Positions 1-8,190 of a stretch of DNA of 64,000 bases are shown piece after piece (position 1 is the first letter of the stretch; each line of letters begins with the position of its first letter). Origin of the DNA: CALVUJ01 sp045119835 (GTDB taxonomy: Bacteria > Bacillota_I > Bacilli_A > RFN20 > DUOF01). The stretch lies in NCBI GenBank assembly GCA_045119835.1, contig JBGVED010000061.1:12250-76249 (forward strand). Direction: 5' to 3'. Below the pieces are notes generated by a model, which was not told the DNA's origin, searched no databases, and saw only the letters and a list, made by a program, of their open reading frames with translations. Made by a program: the position numbers and the translations under genes.

Positions 1-1
1 T

Positions 2-229
2 CAAAGTAAGGTGAATTGTCTTATATTTGATGAACCTACTAATCATATTGATATTTCTACAAAAGAAGTATTAGAAGAAGCAATTGAAAAATTTAAAGGA
101 ACGTTTATTTTTGTTTCTCATGATAGATATTTTATTAATAAATTTGCTGATAAAATAATTGAGTTTAAAAACGGAAAAACTACTTCTTATAATGGTAATT
201 ATGATTGTTATAAGGAGGTAAAGAAATAG
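2..229 (+). CDS. ABC-F family ATPase, C-terminal fragment (5' end outside window)
   Basis: The reading frame is already open at the window edge, so only the last 75 or so residues are seen. They carry the Walker B and D-loop signature LIFDEPTNHID, which is typical of ABC-F proteins, followed by the H-switch segment FVSHDRYFINKFADKIIEF. The gene ends with TAG. ABC-F proteins are soluble twin-ATPase factors that bind the ribosomal E site and either rescue stalled ribosomes or give antibiotic protection. Which subfamily this is cannot be told from the fragment. There is no membrane segment. The GTG at position 11 lies inside the conserved region and is not a start. Confidence 0.85.
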   Translation, partial: QSKVNCLIFDEPTNHIDISTKEVLEEAIEKFKGTFIFVSHDRYFINKFADKIIEFKNGKTTSYNGNYDCYKEVKK

Positions 230-269
230 ATTTTATTTATTTTGTTTATTAGTTAAAATGTTGTGTTTG

Positions 270-278
270 TGTTATAAT
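270..278 (+). promoter_or_regulatory. Extended -10 promoter of the Ig-like lipoprotein gene
   Basis: TGTTATAAT is a perfect extended -10 element (TGN plus TATAAT). No good -35 is present, which is usual for extended -10 promoters. A GAGAGG ribosome binding site follows at about 290-296, ahead of the ATG at 306. The same nonamer recurs upstream of ybeY, proS and ychF in this window. Confidence 0.6.
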
Positions 279-305
279 GATAAATAATTAAGAGAGGTGC
301 TTTAT

Positions 306-3300
306 ATGTTTAAAAAATGTGCTAAATATTTTATTTGTTTTGTTATGCTTAGTGTGTCTATGTTAGTTTTTTCGGCATGTAATACTAAAGATGAGGTAAA
401 GAAAAGTGAACAAGAAGAAATATATAGTTTATATGTGCAATATATGGCAGCAAGAGGAGAGACTCCTTTAACGTATGAACAATGGTTAGTTACTGTTAAA
501 GGGGAAAAAGGTGAACCTGGTAAAGATGGTGTTTCTCCAAAAGTTAGGATAAACAGTACTACTAATTATTGGGAAATATCTATTGATAATGGTTTGACAT
601 GGACATCAACTGAGGTTAAAGCTACAGGGCAATCAGGTCATACTCCTGTAATTACAATAGGGAATAATGGTAATTGGTTTGTTGATGGTGTGGATACAAA
701 TGTTAATGCACAAGGAGAAAAAGGTGATTCGGCAATTGCACCTCAAGTTAGGATAAATGAAATAACAAATGAATGGGAAGTTTCTACAGATAATGGTGTA
801 ACTTGGAGTTCAACCTGAGTTAAGGCTACAGGTAATAATGGGGAAAATGCATCATATGAAGAGTATAGTGTAGTTTTTGATTATAAAGGATTTAAGTTAA
901 TATTTGATGAAGTTAGTGAATATACAACTGTAAAGTCTACTCAATGGATAAAGGATTTACCTCAAGTTAAAGAGGAGTATAATGATGTCTTTTTGGGATG
1001 GTTTATTAAAAATACGGATAAACAAGTTAATAATTTTGATTTTATAGGTGATAATGTTGTTTTGGAAGCTAGGTTTACTGGCGAACCTAATGAGATTATA
1101 GATACAGTTTCTCCAATTATTACTTTAGTGGGTGATTATGTTATTTATTTAGAAGTTGGTCAGACTCAGTATGTAGAAATGGGTGCTACTGCAATTGATG
1201 ACAAAGAGGGAGATATTTCTGATGAAATAGTAGTTACAGGAAATGTTGATATAAATAAGTTAGGGACATATTATATTAAATATGATGTGGTAGATTCTCG
1301 TGGCAATATGTCTTCTAGTGTTTATAGGCAAGTAATTGTAAGGGATACATTTGTGCCAACAATTATGCTAAATGGTAGTAGTGATATAACATTAAATTGT
1401 GGTGGTGAATATATTGAGTATGGAGCAGTTGCAATAGATGGATATGATGGAGAAGTAGAAGTTTTTATAAATAATCCTGTTGATACATCAAAAGTTGGAA
1501 ATTATGTTGTAACTTATATTGCTATTGATTCTTCTGGAAATAGAGGAGTAGCAATTAGAAATGTAACTGTAATTGATGCTTCAATACCTGTTATTACACT
1601 TATTGGTGATGAAATAATGTATGTCGAATTTAATGGATTTTTTGTGGATGAGGGAGCTTTAGTAGTAGATAATGTTGATGGAACATTTATGATGAAAGCG
1701 ACAAATTTCTATTATTTAAATGAAAATGATGAGTATGTTTTGGTGGATAAAGTAGATACTAGTAAATTAGGGACATATTATGCATATTATGATTATCGAG
1801 ACAGTACTGGTAATGAGGCAATAAGTCAAATAAGAAGAGTAATTGTAAGGGATTCTATTTCTCCTAAAATAACTTTACTTGGCCAAAGTCAAGTTGTATT
1901 GCGTTATGGAGAAGAGTATGTTGAATATGGGTATGTAGTTAGTGATAATTATGATAATGAGGTTGAAGTGACAATTACTGGTGAAATAGGTGATGAATTA
2001 GGAACATATTATTTATATTATGATGCCGTTGATTCACATGGTAATGTAGCAGAAAGTGTTATAAGAGAAGTTATTATACTAGATTTTGAAAATCCAATTA
2101 TTTATTTTACTAATGAATGTCCTCAATATATAACAATAGAAGTTATGGATGAAGAATATGATTTAAGATGTAATGAAGCAGGGTATGGTGTTGTTGTAGA
2201 TGATGATTATATATTTGATTTAGAAACTCTGTTAAAAAGAATAGTTGTAACAGGAGAAGTAGATAATACTAAACTTGGTACTTATGTGATTGCGTATGAT
2301 GTTACAGATATGTCTGGTAATAAAGCAGTAACTATGTATAGGTATGTTAGTGTTATTGATACAATTGTTCCTCAAATTACTTTGAATGGAAATAAAGAAA
2401 TAATTCTTGGTGTAGGTGAAGAATATGAGGAATTAGGCGCTAAGGCAGTAGATGCATATGATGGGGAAGTTCAAACATTTATTGATGGATTAATTAATAC
2501 GTCAAAAATAGGAACTTATGAGATTACTTATTTTGCGGTTGATTCTGCAGGAAATATAGGAGTAGCTACTAGAGTTGTTCATGTTGTAGATATGAATTTG
2601 CCAGAGATTGTGTTGATTGGTGATGAAGTTATTTATTTGGAAGTAAAAAGTTCAACGTATATAGAAATGGGAGCTAAAGTTATAGATAGCGAAGAGGGTG
2701 ATATTTCTAATAAATTACGTATGACAGCTAATTTTAATATAAATGAAGTTGGAACATATTATATTTATTATGATGCGCAAGATAGTTGTGGTAATGAGGC
2801 GATAAGAAAAATTAGAACTATAATTGTAAGAGATACAACTCCACCAGCAATTATGTTAATTGGCGGTGATGAAATTTTATTGCGTTATGGTGAAGAGTAT
2901 GTTGAGCAAGGTGCTTTGGCTATGGATCTTTATGATGGGCAAGTTGAAGTAGAAATTGATGCTACTAATTTAGGTGAAGGGATTGGAAGCTATGAAATAT
3001 ATTATACTGCTAGAGATATTAGTGGTAATTCTACTACTGTTATAAGAAAAGTTATTGTTGCAGATGTAGAGGCTCCAATTATTTATTTTACTGGTGAGTG
3101 TCCTCAATATATAACAATTGAAGTTATGAGTGAAGAGTATGATGCAAGGTGTGATACTCACGGCTATGGTTTTTTAGTTATGGATAACTATACTCCAGGT
3201 TTAGAAGAGATACAAAGAAGTGTTGTTATAACAGGAAAAGTAGATAACACTAAAATCGGTTTATATAGAATTGAATATGATGTTAAAGATACTGCTTTAA

Positions 3301-3584
3301 ATAGTGCGGTTCTCTTAACTAGATATGTTAATGTAGTTGATACAATAGGCCCAGTGGTTACATTAAATGGAGATAGTGAAATAACCATTAATGTAGGTGA
3401 CCAATATGTAGAGTTAGGTGCAATAGCAGTTGATGGATATGATGGAGTAATAGGTGTAACTATTGATGCTAGTGAATTAAAAAATGAAGTTGGTGAATAT
3501 GAAGTATTTTATATTGCTGTTGATAGTTCATATAATAAAACACAAATTGCAAGGAAAGTTATTGTTGTAGATAATAATGCATAA
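306..3584 (+). pseudogene. Large surface lipoprotein with ten Ig-like (DUF5011-type) domains, interrupted by one in-frame TGA
   Basis: The ATG at 306 follows GAGAGG. The N-terminus is a lipoprotein signal (hydrophobic stretch, lipobox VFSAC), so the product would be lipid-anchored outside the membrane. Next come two related modules of the type YWEISIDNGLTWTS, separated by collagen-like GEKGEPGKDG. An InlB/Listeria-type repeat follows (around 860-1085, FLGWF), then ten Ig-like domains of about 77-92 residues ending in motifs such as VIVRD. No LPXTG anchor is seen. Codon 816-818 is TGA where the first module has GAG (Glu). The frame is otherwise open for 1092 codons, and the next ATG in frame (993) has no ribosome binding site. 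Relative to the first module the change reads as a gained C and a lost G that cancel. Either the gene is recently broken, or TGA is read through, or there is a base-call error. As it stands, a 170-residue secreted fragment would be made. Confidence 0.8.
1578..3572 (+). repeat. Two tandem copies of a four-domain Ig-like super-repeat
   Basis: Domains 3-6 (1578-2591) and 7-10 (2592-3572) match in order. The third member of each set carries the PQYITIEVM..EYD.RC insertion, and the second carries LRYGEEYVE. Equivalent positions in the second to fourth domains are 981 bp apart (for example 1854 and 2835, 2118 and 3099), with clear nucleotide similarity. The first domain of copy one has about 11 extra residues. 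Domains 1 and 2 resemble the first and last types of the set. Confidence 0.8.
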
Positions 3585-3611
3585 TATTAGAAAACATATT
3601 TTGTTTTATAG

Positions 3612-3639
3612 TAGACAAATTAAAAATAAATGATAAAAT
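3612..3639 (+). promoter_or_regulatory. Promoter of the T-box/hisS-aspS operon
   Basis: A -35-like TAGACA (3612-3617) and TAAAAT (3634-3639) are separated by 16 bp, with TGA just before the -10. It lies just before the T-box leader, after the end of the lipoprotein gene. Confidence 0.5.
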
Positions 3640-3644
3640 ATAAG

Positions 3645-3890
3645 GGTAAATCTAGTGAAGGAAAGAAGATTAGGTAGGTTTTATTAGAGAGAGCGATTAG
3701 GTGAAAGCGCTTATTACTGAACTAACTCGGGACAATCTGGAAGAGGGATGGGGAAATTAAGTATCTATCTTCGTTAACTTGCGTTAATAGTAATTGAGTG
3801 CATAGGTTATTCTATGAATTAGGATGGTACCGCTTGAACTTTATTAAGATTATTCAAGTTCCTATTATTTTTAATAGGGACTTTTTTTAT
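3645..3890 (+). promoter_or_regulatory. T-box leader with intrinsic terminator
   Basis: The T-box sequence AGGATGGTACCGC (3821-3833) matches the conserved antiterminator element that binds the uncharged tRNA acceptor end. Upstream is a stem I region with the conserved GGTGAAAGC apex (about 3700). Downstream is a terminator hairpin (arms around 3857-3867 and 3872-3882, then seven T). The AGGA of the T-box can pair with TTCCT in the terminator's left arm, giving the expected switch. Uncharged tRNA should therefore turn on the downstream synthetase genes. The specifier codon cannot be fixed by eye. GAC (Asp) at 3732-3734 is one candidate, and no obvious CAC (His) was found in a convincing position. 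Confidence 0.9.
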
Positions 3891-3905
3891 TGAAAGGAGA
3901 AGAAT

Positions 3906-4973
3906 ATGAGCAAATATAAGTTGTGTAGAGGATTTAAGGATTTGATGCCTGCTGATTATAAGAAATACATGTTTTTAAAAAATACTATTGAAGAAGTAAG
4001 TAATGTATATGGTTATAAGATGGTTCAAACTTCTTGTATAGAAGAGAGTGGTTTATTTGAGTCTTGCTATAAGGATGATTTAGCTAGTAAATTATTTGAA
4101 ATAGAAAATAGGTTTACAAATAATGTTTCTTTGAATTATGATAGTTCAATATCGGTATTAAGAAGTGTGGTTGAAAATAAACTTTATGTAGATAAAAGTG
4201 TACCTTTAAAGTTAATGTATTTAAAAGAAATTTATAGATATAACAAAAAAGATGCATCTAAGGCTAGTGAATATGAGTTTGGATTTGAGTGTATTGGTGA
4301 GAAATCTCCATATTTAGATGTTGAGCATATTCTTTTGAACTTAAAGGTTGTTAGCTTTTTAGGGTTTGGTTCTTATACGTTAAAAATTGGTAATGTTAGT
4401 GAAGATGAAGAATACTATTCAATAGTTAAAAAGACTTTAGATGGTTTAGGAATTGATTATGATGAAGATGACACTATTGGTGTTAAAAAATATTGTACTG
4501 GTATTGCTTATAATATAGATGTGGATGAGTATGATTCTCTTATTATTGGTGGCAGGTATGATAATTTAATTGATGATATAGGAAATGTATCTGTTGGGTG
4601 TATTGGTAGTCAGATTAATTTTGAAAAACTTGTTAAGTTACTAGAAAAATATGAAATGTTTCCGGATTTTAAAGAAGACGTGGATTTTTATATTATACCA
4701 GTGGATGATAAGTGTTTTGAATATGCTTTGTATATTAGTGAGGCGCTTAGAGATTTAGGGGCAGTAGTAGAAATACATTATAAAGAATATGATTTGAAAA
4801 GATTAGATGATCTTTTAGATAGGGTTAATGTTACCTATTCTCTTGTAATTGAAAAGGAAGATGTAAAGAAAAAAACTATTAAGGTTAGGAATTCATTAAC
4901 TAAAGAACAGAGCAGTGTTTTATTAAAAGATTTTATAAAAGATTTACAAGATTTAGATGAGCATCATCATTAG
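3906..4973 (+). CDS. Divergent histidyl-tRNA synthetase-like protein (HisS/HisZ family)
   Basis: This class II aaRS fold protein has 355 residues, against about 420 for normal HisRS. The N-terminus CRGFKDLMPADY and motif 1 region fit HisRS, and the C-terminal part (about 255-350, starting FYIIPVDDKCFEYALYISE) looks like an HGTP anticodon-binding domain. The catalytic signatures are eroded. The LRPEGT position reads LNYDSS, motif 2 keeps one Arg (IYRYNKK) but lacks the usual FRHERP, and the RGLDYYT motif reads KKYCTGIAY. LIIGGRYDNLI is retained. It sits where hisS lies in Bacillota operons, 15 bp before aspS and behind a T-box. It may be a fast-evolving true HisRS, or a HisZ-like or regulatory paralog. 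It ends in three His residues. Confidence 0.7.
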   Translation: MSKYKLCRGFKDLMPADYKKYMFLKNTIEEVSNVYGYKMVQTSCIEESGLFESCYKDDLASKLFEIENRFTNNVSLNYDSSISVLRSVVENKLYVDKSVPLKLMYLKEIYRYNKKDASKASEYEFGFECIGEKSPYLDVEHILLNLKVVSFLGFGSYTLKIGNVSEDEEYYSIVKKTLDGLGIDYDEDDTIGVKKYCTGIAYNIDVDEYDSLIIGGRYDNLIDDIGNVSVGCIGSQINFEKLVKLLEKYEMFPDFKEDVDFYIIPVDDKCFEYALYISEALRDLGAVVEIHYKEYDLKRLDDLLDRVNVTYSLVIEKEDVKKKTIKVRNSLTKEQSSVLLKDFIKDLQDLDEHHH

Positions 4974-4988
4974 AAGGGGGAAATAAGT

Positions 4989-6728
4989 ATGTATAGAAGT
5001 AAAACAAATGGTGAATTAAGAATTAGTAATGTAGGAGAATTAGTAACACTTGCAGGTTGGGTTGCTAAAAAAAGAAATTTTGGTAATTTAGTATTTATTG
5101 ATTTAAGAGATAGATATGGTATTACTCAATTAGTTTTTAGTAATGAATTTGGAGAAACTTTGAGTAATATTCGTAATGAGTATGTAATTCAAGTTAAGGG
5201 AAAAGTAGTAGAAAGAGAATCTAAGAACCCAAATTTAGCTACTGGAGATATCGAAATTGAAGTTAGTGAAGTTAAGGTTGTTAGTGAAGCAAAACTACCT
5301 CCTTTTATAATTGCAGATGAAACAGATGCATTAGAGGATACTAGACTTAAATATCGTTATTTGGATTTAAGAAGACCTGTTATTCAAAATGAATTAATGA
5401 TTAGACATAAAGTATGTATGGAAACTAGAAAATTTTTAGATGAAGTTGGTTTTGTTGAAGTTGAAACACCAATTTTATGTAAGTCTACGCCAGAGGGCGC
5501 TAGAGACTATCTAGTTCCTAGTAGAGTTAATAAAGGTAAATTTTATGCTTTACCTCAATCTCCTCAATTATTTAAACAACTACTTATGGTTGGAGGGATG
5601 GATAAGTATTTCCAAATTGCTAAATGTTTTAGAGATGAAGATTTAAGAGCAGATCGTCAACCTGAGTTTACTCAAATTGATATTGAGATGAGCTTTGTAG
5701 AAGAAAATGATGTAATGTCTTTAGCAGAATCATTAGTAGCGAGAATATTTAAAAATATTAAAAATGTAGAGGTTAAATTACCTTTAATGCGTATGAAATA
5801 TGATGATGCTATTAACGATTATGGTAGTGATAAACCGGATTTAAGATTTGAAATGAAGATTAATGAAGTTAGCGATATATTTAAAAACACTACATTTACT
5901 GTGTTTAGCAATGTTTTAAATAATGGTGGTTTAATAAACTGTTTAGTAGTTAAGGGTGTTGCTAGTAAATATTCTAGAAAAGATTTAGATAAGTTAACTG
6001 AGTATGTTAAAACATATAGAGCGAGTGGGTTAGCAACTCTTAAGATTGGCGAAGAGTTAAGTGGTAGTATTTCTAAAGTTTTGAGTGAAGAAGAGGTTAA
6101 TGCTTTAAAAGCTAAGTTAGGTTTAGAAAATGAAGATTTGGTTTTATTTGTAGCAGATAAGAAAAATGTTGTTAAAACTAGTTTAGGTGCATTAAGATGT
6201 AAACTGGCTAGAGATTTAGGCTTAATCAAAGAAAATGATTATAAGATGCTTTGGGTAACAGATTTCCCTACATTTGAGTATAGTGAAGAAGAAAAGAGAT
6301 ATGTTTCTTGCCATCATCCATTTACTAGTCCTAAAGATGGTGATGAAGAAAAATTGTTGAATGATCAAGCTAATTGTTACTCTAAGGCTTATGATATTGT
6401 TATTAATGGATATGAAGCTGGTGGTGGTTCTATTAGAATTCACGATCAAAAAATTCAAGAAACAGTATTTAAAGCTTTAGAATTAAGTGAAGAAGATATT
6501 AATAATAAATTTGGTTTCTTTGTTGAAGCTCTTAAGTATGGTACTCCTCCTCACGGTGGGTTAGCGTTTGGGTTAGATAGACTTGTAATGCTTTTAACTA
6601 ATACAGATAACATTAGAGATGTTATTGCCTTCCCTAAAAATGCAAGTGCTGTTTGTCCAATGAGCGAAGCGCCAAATGTTGTAGGAGAACGTCAATTAAA
6701 AGAATTACATATTAATATTGAAAAGTAG
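4989..6728 (+). CDS. aspS: Aspartyl-tRNA synthetase
   Basis: This is a 579-residue bacterial-type AspRS. It has an N-terminal OB-fold anticodon domain (LAGWVAKKRNFGNLVFIDLRDRYG), a class II core with motif 2 FRDEDLRADRQPEFTQID, a GAD insertion in the middle (around 290-400) and motif 3 GLAFGLDRLVMLL near the end. It charges tRNA-Asp (possibly also Asn, if the organism uses the amidotransferase route, which cannot be judged here). An AAGGGGGAA ribosome binding site precedes the ATG. It is cotranscribed with the HisRS-like gene under T-box control. Confidence 0.97.
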   Translation: MYRSKTNGELRISNVGELVTLAGWVAKKRNFGNLVFIDLRDRYGITQLVFSNEFGETLSNIRNEYVIQVKGKVVERESKNPNLATGDIEIEVSEVKVVSEAKLPPFIIADETDALEDTRLKYRYLDLRRPVIQNELMIRHKVCMETRKFLDEVGFVEVETPILCKSTPEGARDYLVPSRVNKGKFYALPQSPQLFKQLLMVGGMDKYFQIAKCFRDEDLRADRQPEFTQIDIEMSFVEENDVMSLAESLVARIFKNIKNVEVKLPLMRMKYDDAINDYGSDKPDLRFEMKINEVSDIFKNTTFTVFSNVLNNGGLINCLVVKGVASKYSRKDLDKLTEYVKTYRASGLATLKIGEELSGSISKVLSEEEVNALKAKLGLENEDLVLFVADKKNVVKTSLGALRCKLARDLGLIKENDYKMLWVTDFPTFEYSEEEKRYVSCHHPFTSPKDGDEEKLLNDQANCYSKAYDIVINGYEAGGGSIRIHDQKIQETVFKALELSEEDINNKFGFFVEALKYGTPPHGGLAFGLDRLVMLLTNTDNIRDVIAFPKNASAVCPMSEAPNVVGERQLKELHINIEK

Positions 6729-6798
6729 TTTTCTACATAATTTAAAAAATTTTTAATAAATATATTTAATAATTTTTATAAATTTAGTACTATATAAT

Positions 6799-6983
6799 CA
6801 AGTTAAGGAGGAACACTTATCGCAAGACATTCACGTAAAGTGATGTAACATCTATATGTGTTGAATACTAACTAGTCTTAGGATCCTAATTATAGATGTG
6901 AAATCTAAGGAAACTATTTAACTGAGGATAGTCAAACGTCTCTTAACTTGTAAAAAGGTTCAATTGAAAGATTGAACTTTTTT
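6799..6983 (+). ncRNA. Structured RNA of unrecognised family, copy A
   Basis: A near-identical copy (B) lies on the other strand at 39592-39775. Helices visible here are P1 (6799-6810 with 6940-6950), P2 (ACAT/CAC 6827-6834 with GTG/ATGT 6840-6846), P3 (6848-6856 with 6891-6899, nine pairs) and P4 (ACTAT 6913-6917 with ATAGT 6928-6932). A terminator hairpin with a T run follows at 6952-6983. AACAC (6812-6816) could form a pseudoknot with GTGTT (6858-6862). The P3 loop, containing the palindrome TTAGGATCCTAA, is identical in both copies. P1 and P3 differ from copy B by compensatory changes. A TATAAT lies at 6793-6798, but a start seven bases later would leave out half of P1, so the true 5' end is uncertain. 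No start codon is suitably placed after AAGGAGG. Confidence 0.75.
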
Positions 6984-7040
6984 AATGCCATGGAATCATT
7001 AATATATATGAAGTTACATACATTTATATTGGGTGATTTT

Positions 7041-7256
7041 ATGTTTTGTTTTAATGATAAATTATTAAAAGTTGGTAATTTTGTGAAAATACTTTTGCTT
7101 AGCGAAGAAGAGATTTCTTTTGATTTTAAAAGATATATTCTTACAGTAAGCGGAGATAAACTTGTAATGCCTTATTTAGAGGATGGCGAGGTTGGAATCA
7201 AGGGGATTATAAAAAGTATTAATATTAAGTATAAGATGGTGAAAGATAATGTTTAG
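7041..7256 (+). CDS. yqfC: YqfC-like sporulation protein (YabP/YqfC family)
   Basis: The protein has 71 residues. The ATG at 7041 follows GGGTGATTTT, and an upstream TTG in frame lies in the RNA terminator and is not used. The size, beta-rich sequence (FDFKRYILTVSGDKLVMPY) and four-base-scale overlap with yqfD identify it as the small YabP/YqfC family partner. In Bacillus, yqfC is expressed under SigE in the mother cell. The sequence is divergent, so the call leans on context. The gene sits 58 bp after the terminator of RNA copy A. Confidence 0.75.
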   Translation: MFCFNDKLLKVGNFVKILLLSEEEISFDFKRYILTVSGDKLVMPYLEDGEVGIKGIIKSINIKYKMVKDNV

Positions 7257-8175
7257 TAGGAATTTAGACTATTGGAATATTGTTTTTTATGATGGGATAA
7301 CTTTGCTTAATAAACTTAATTTTTATTGTGTTAATGTATTTAATTTTAAAAAAATAGGTGATTATAAATATAGTTTTGAAGCCGATAGGAAATATAGAAA
7401 AACTATAAAAAGTAATTTTAAAGATTGCAAGATTGTTTCTAGAAAAGGACTTTTTAATTATTTAGAGGTTATGTTAAGTAAGGTTACTTTTATTTGTGTA
7501 GTAGTTGCTTTTTTGTTTATGCATAATGTTTCAAAAAGGATTTGGCGTATTGAAATAAATGGTGATTATAAGCAAATTGAGAGTGTTTTGTTAGATGAAT
7601 TAAGAAATCATAATTTAGTTGTTAGTAAGTATTATCCTAGTGATAATAAGCTAAAAAAAATTGAAAATGATATTTCTTTGTATTTATCAAAAGATATAGA
7701 GTTTATAGAAATTAGGAGGAAGGGGGCAATTATTTTTCTTAGATATCAAAAGAGGAGAATTTCCCCTCCACTTCCAGAGAAGAAATCTAATTTGTATGCG
7801 ACAAAAGATGGTTTGGTAAAATATTTTGATGTTGCAAGTGGGGTTAAACAGGTTAAGGAAAATGATTATGTTAGAAAAGGGGATTTGCTTATTAGTGAGG
7901 TTGTAGAGACAAGTGGTGGGGATTTGATTAATGTAGGGACTTTAGGAAGTGTATATGCGAATACTTTTTATGTTATTGATGTTAGTTTGGATCACGATTG
8001 TCAAGATGAAGCAACTGTTTTTTCTAAAATGTTGGATAAAGCTAAAGTTAAGATATCAACTTATTTGTCAAGAGGAGAAAAAATAGAAATTGAGAGGGTG
8101 TTAAAGTATTTTGTTGATGAAAAAAAAGGAGAGATGAAAGTTTACTATATGCTTTTAGAGGATATTACCATTTAG
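7249..8175 (+). CDS. yqfD: Sporulation protein YqfD
   Basis: This 308-residue protein has an N-terminal cytoplasmic part, one membrane segment (about 78-92, FICVVVAFLFMHNV), a POTRA-like stretch after it (WRIEINGDYKQIESVLLDEL) and a C-terminal lipoyl-like beta domain (LYATKDGLVKYFDVASGVKQV, VRKGDLLIS). This is the YqfD/stage IV architecture. The gene overlaps yqfC by 8 bp, as in Bacillus. YqfD works in the mother cell during spore development. Its exact molecular role is not established. Confidence 0.85.
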   Translation: MFSRNLDYWNIVFYDGITLLNKLNFYCVNVFNFKKIGDYKYSFEADRKYRKTIKSNFKDCKIVSRKGLFNYLEVMLSKVTFICVVVAFLFMHNVSKRIWRIEINGDYKQIESVLLDELRNHNLVVSKYYPSDNKLKKIENDISLYLSKDIEFIEIRRKGAIIFLRYQKRRISPPLPEKKSNLYATKDGLVKYFDVASGVKQVKENDYVRKGDLLISEVVETSGGDLINVGTLGSVYANTFYVIDVSLDHDCQDEATVFSKMLDKAKVKISTYLSRGEKIEIERVLKYFVDEKKGEMKVYYMLLEDITI

Positions 8176-8190
8176 AGTAATATCTTTTTA
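8161..8190. terminator. Bidirectional terminator between yqfD and the Na/Pi transporter
   Basis: GATATTAC (8161-8168) and GTAATATC (8177-8184) form a hairpin followed by TTTTTA. It overlaps the stop codons of both convergent genes. Confidence 0.75.

Noticed and set aside
297..305. GTG at 297 as the lipoprotein start
   Set aside because: It overlaps the GAGAGG ribosome binding site. ATG 306 gives a proper signal peptide and spacing.
816..818. Code 4 (TGA as Trp) to explain the interrupted gene
   Set aside because: All other genes use TGG for Trp with no internal TGA, and the homologous module has Glu there, not Trp.
2970..3388. Minus-strand open frames inside the Ig-like gene
   Set aside because: They lie opposite a repeat-rich coding region with consistent domain pattern, and have no ribosome binding site.
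6799..6983. RNA copy A as 6S, SRP, RNase P or tmRNA
   Set aside because: No CCA-type tRNA ends, no SRP GGAAG loop, no RNase P core motif and no clear 6S bubble could be seen. The fold is multi-branched. A covariance search could still overturn this.
6972..7040. Upstream TTG extension of yqfC
   Set aside because: The extra 23 codons lie in the terminator of RNA copy A. GGGTGATTTT just before the ATG at 7041 is a much better start.
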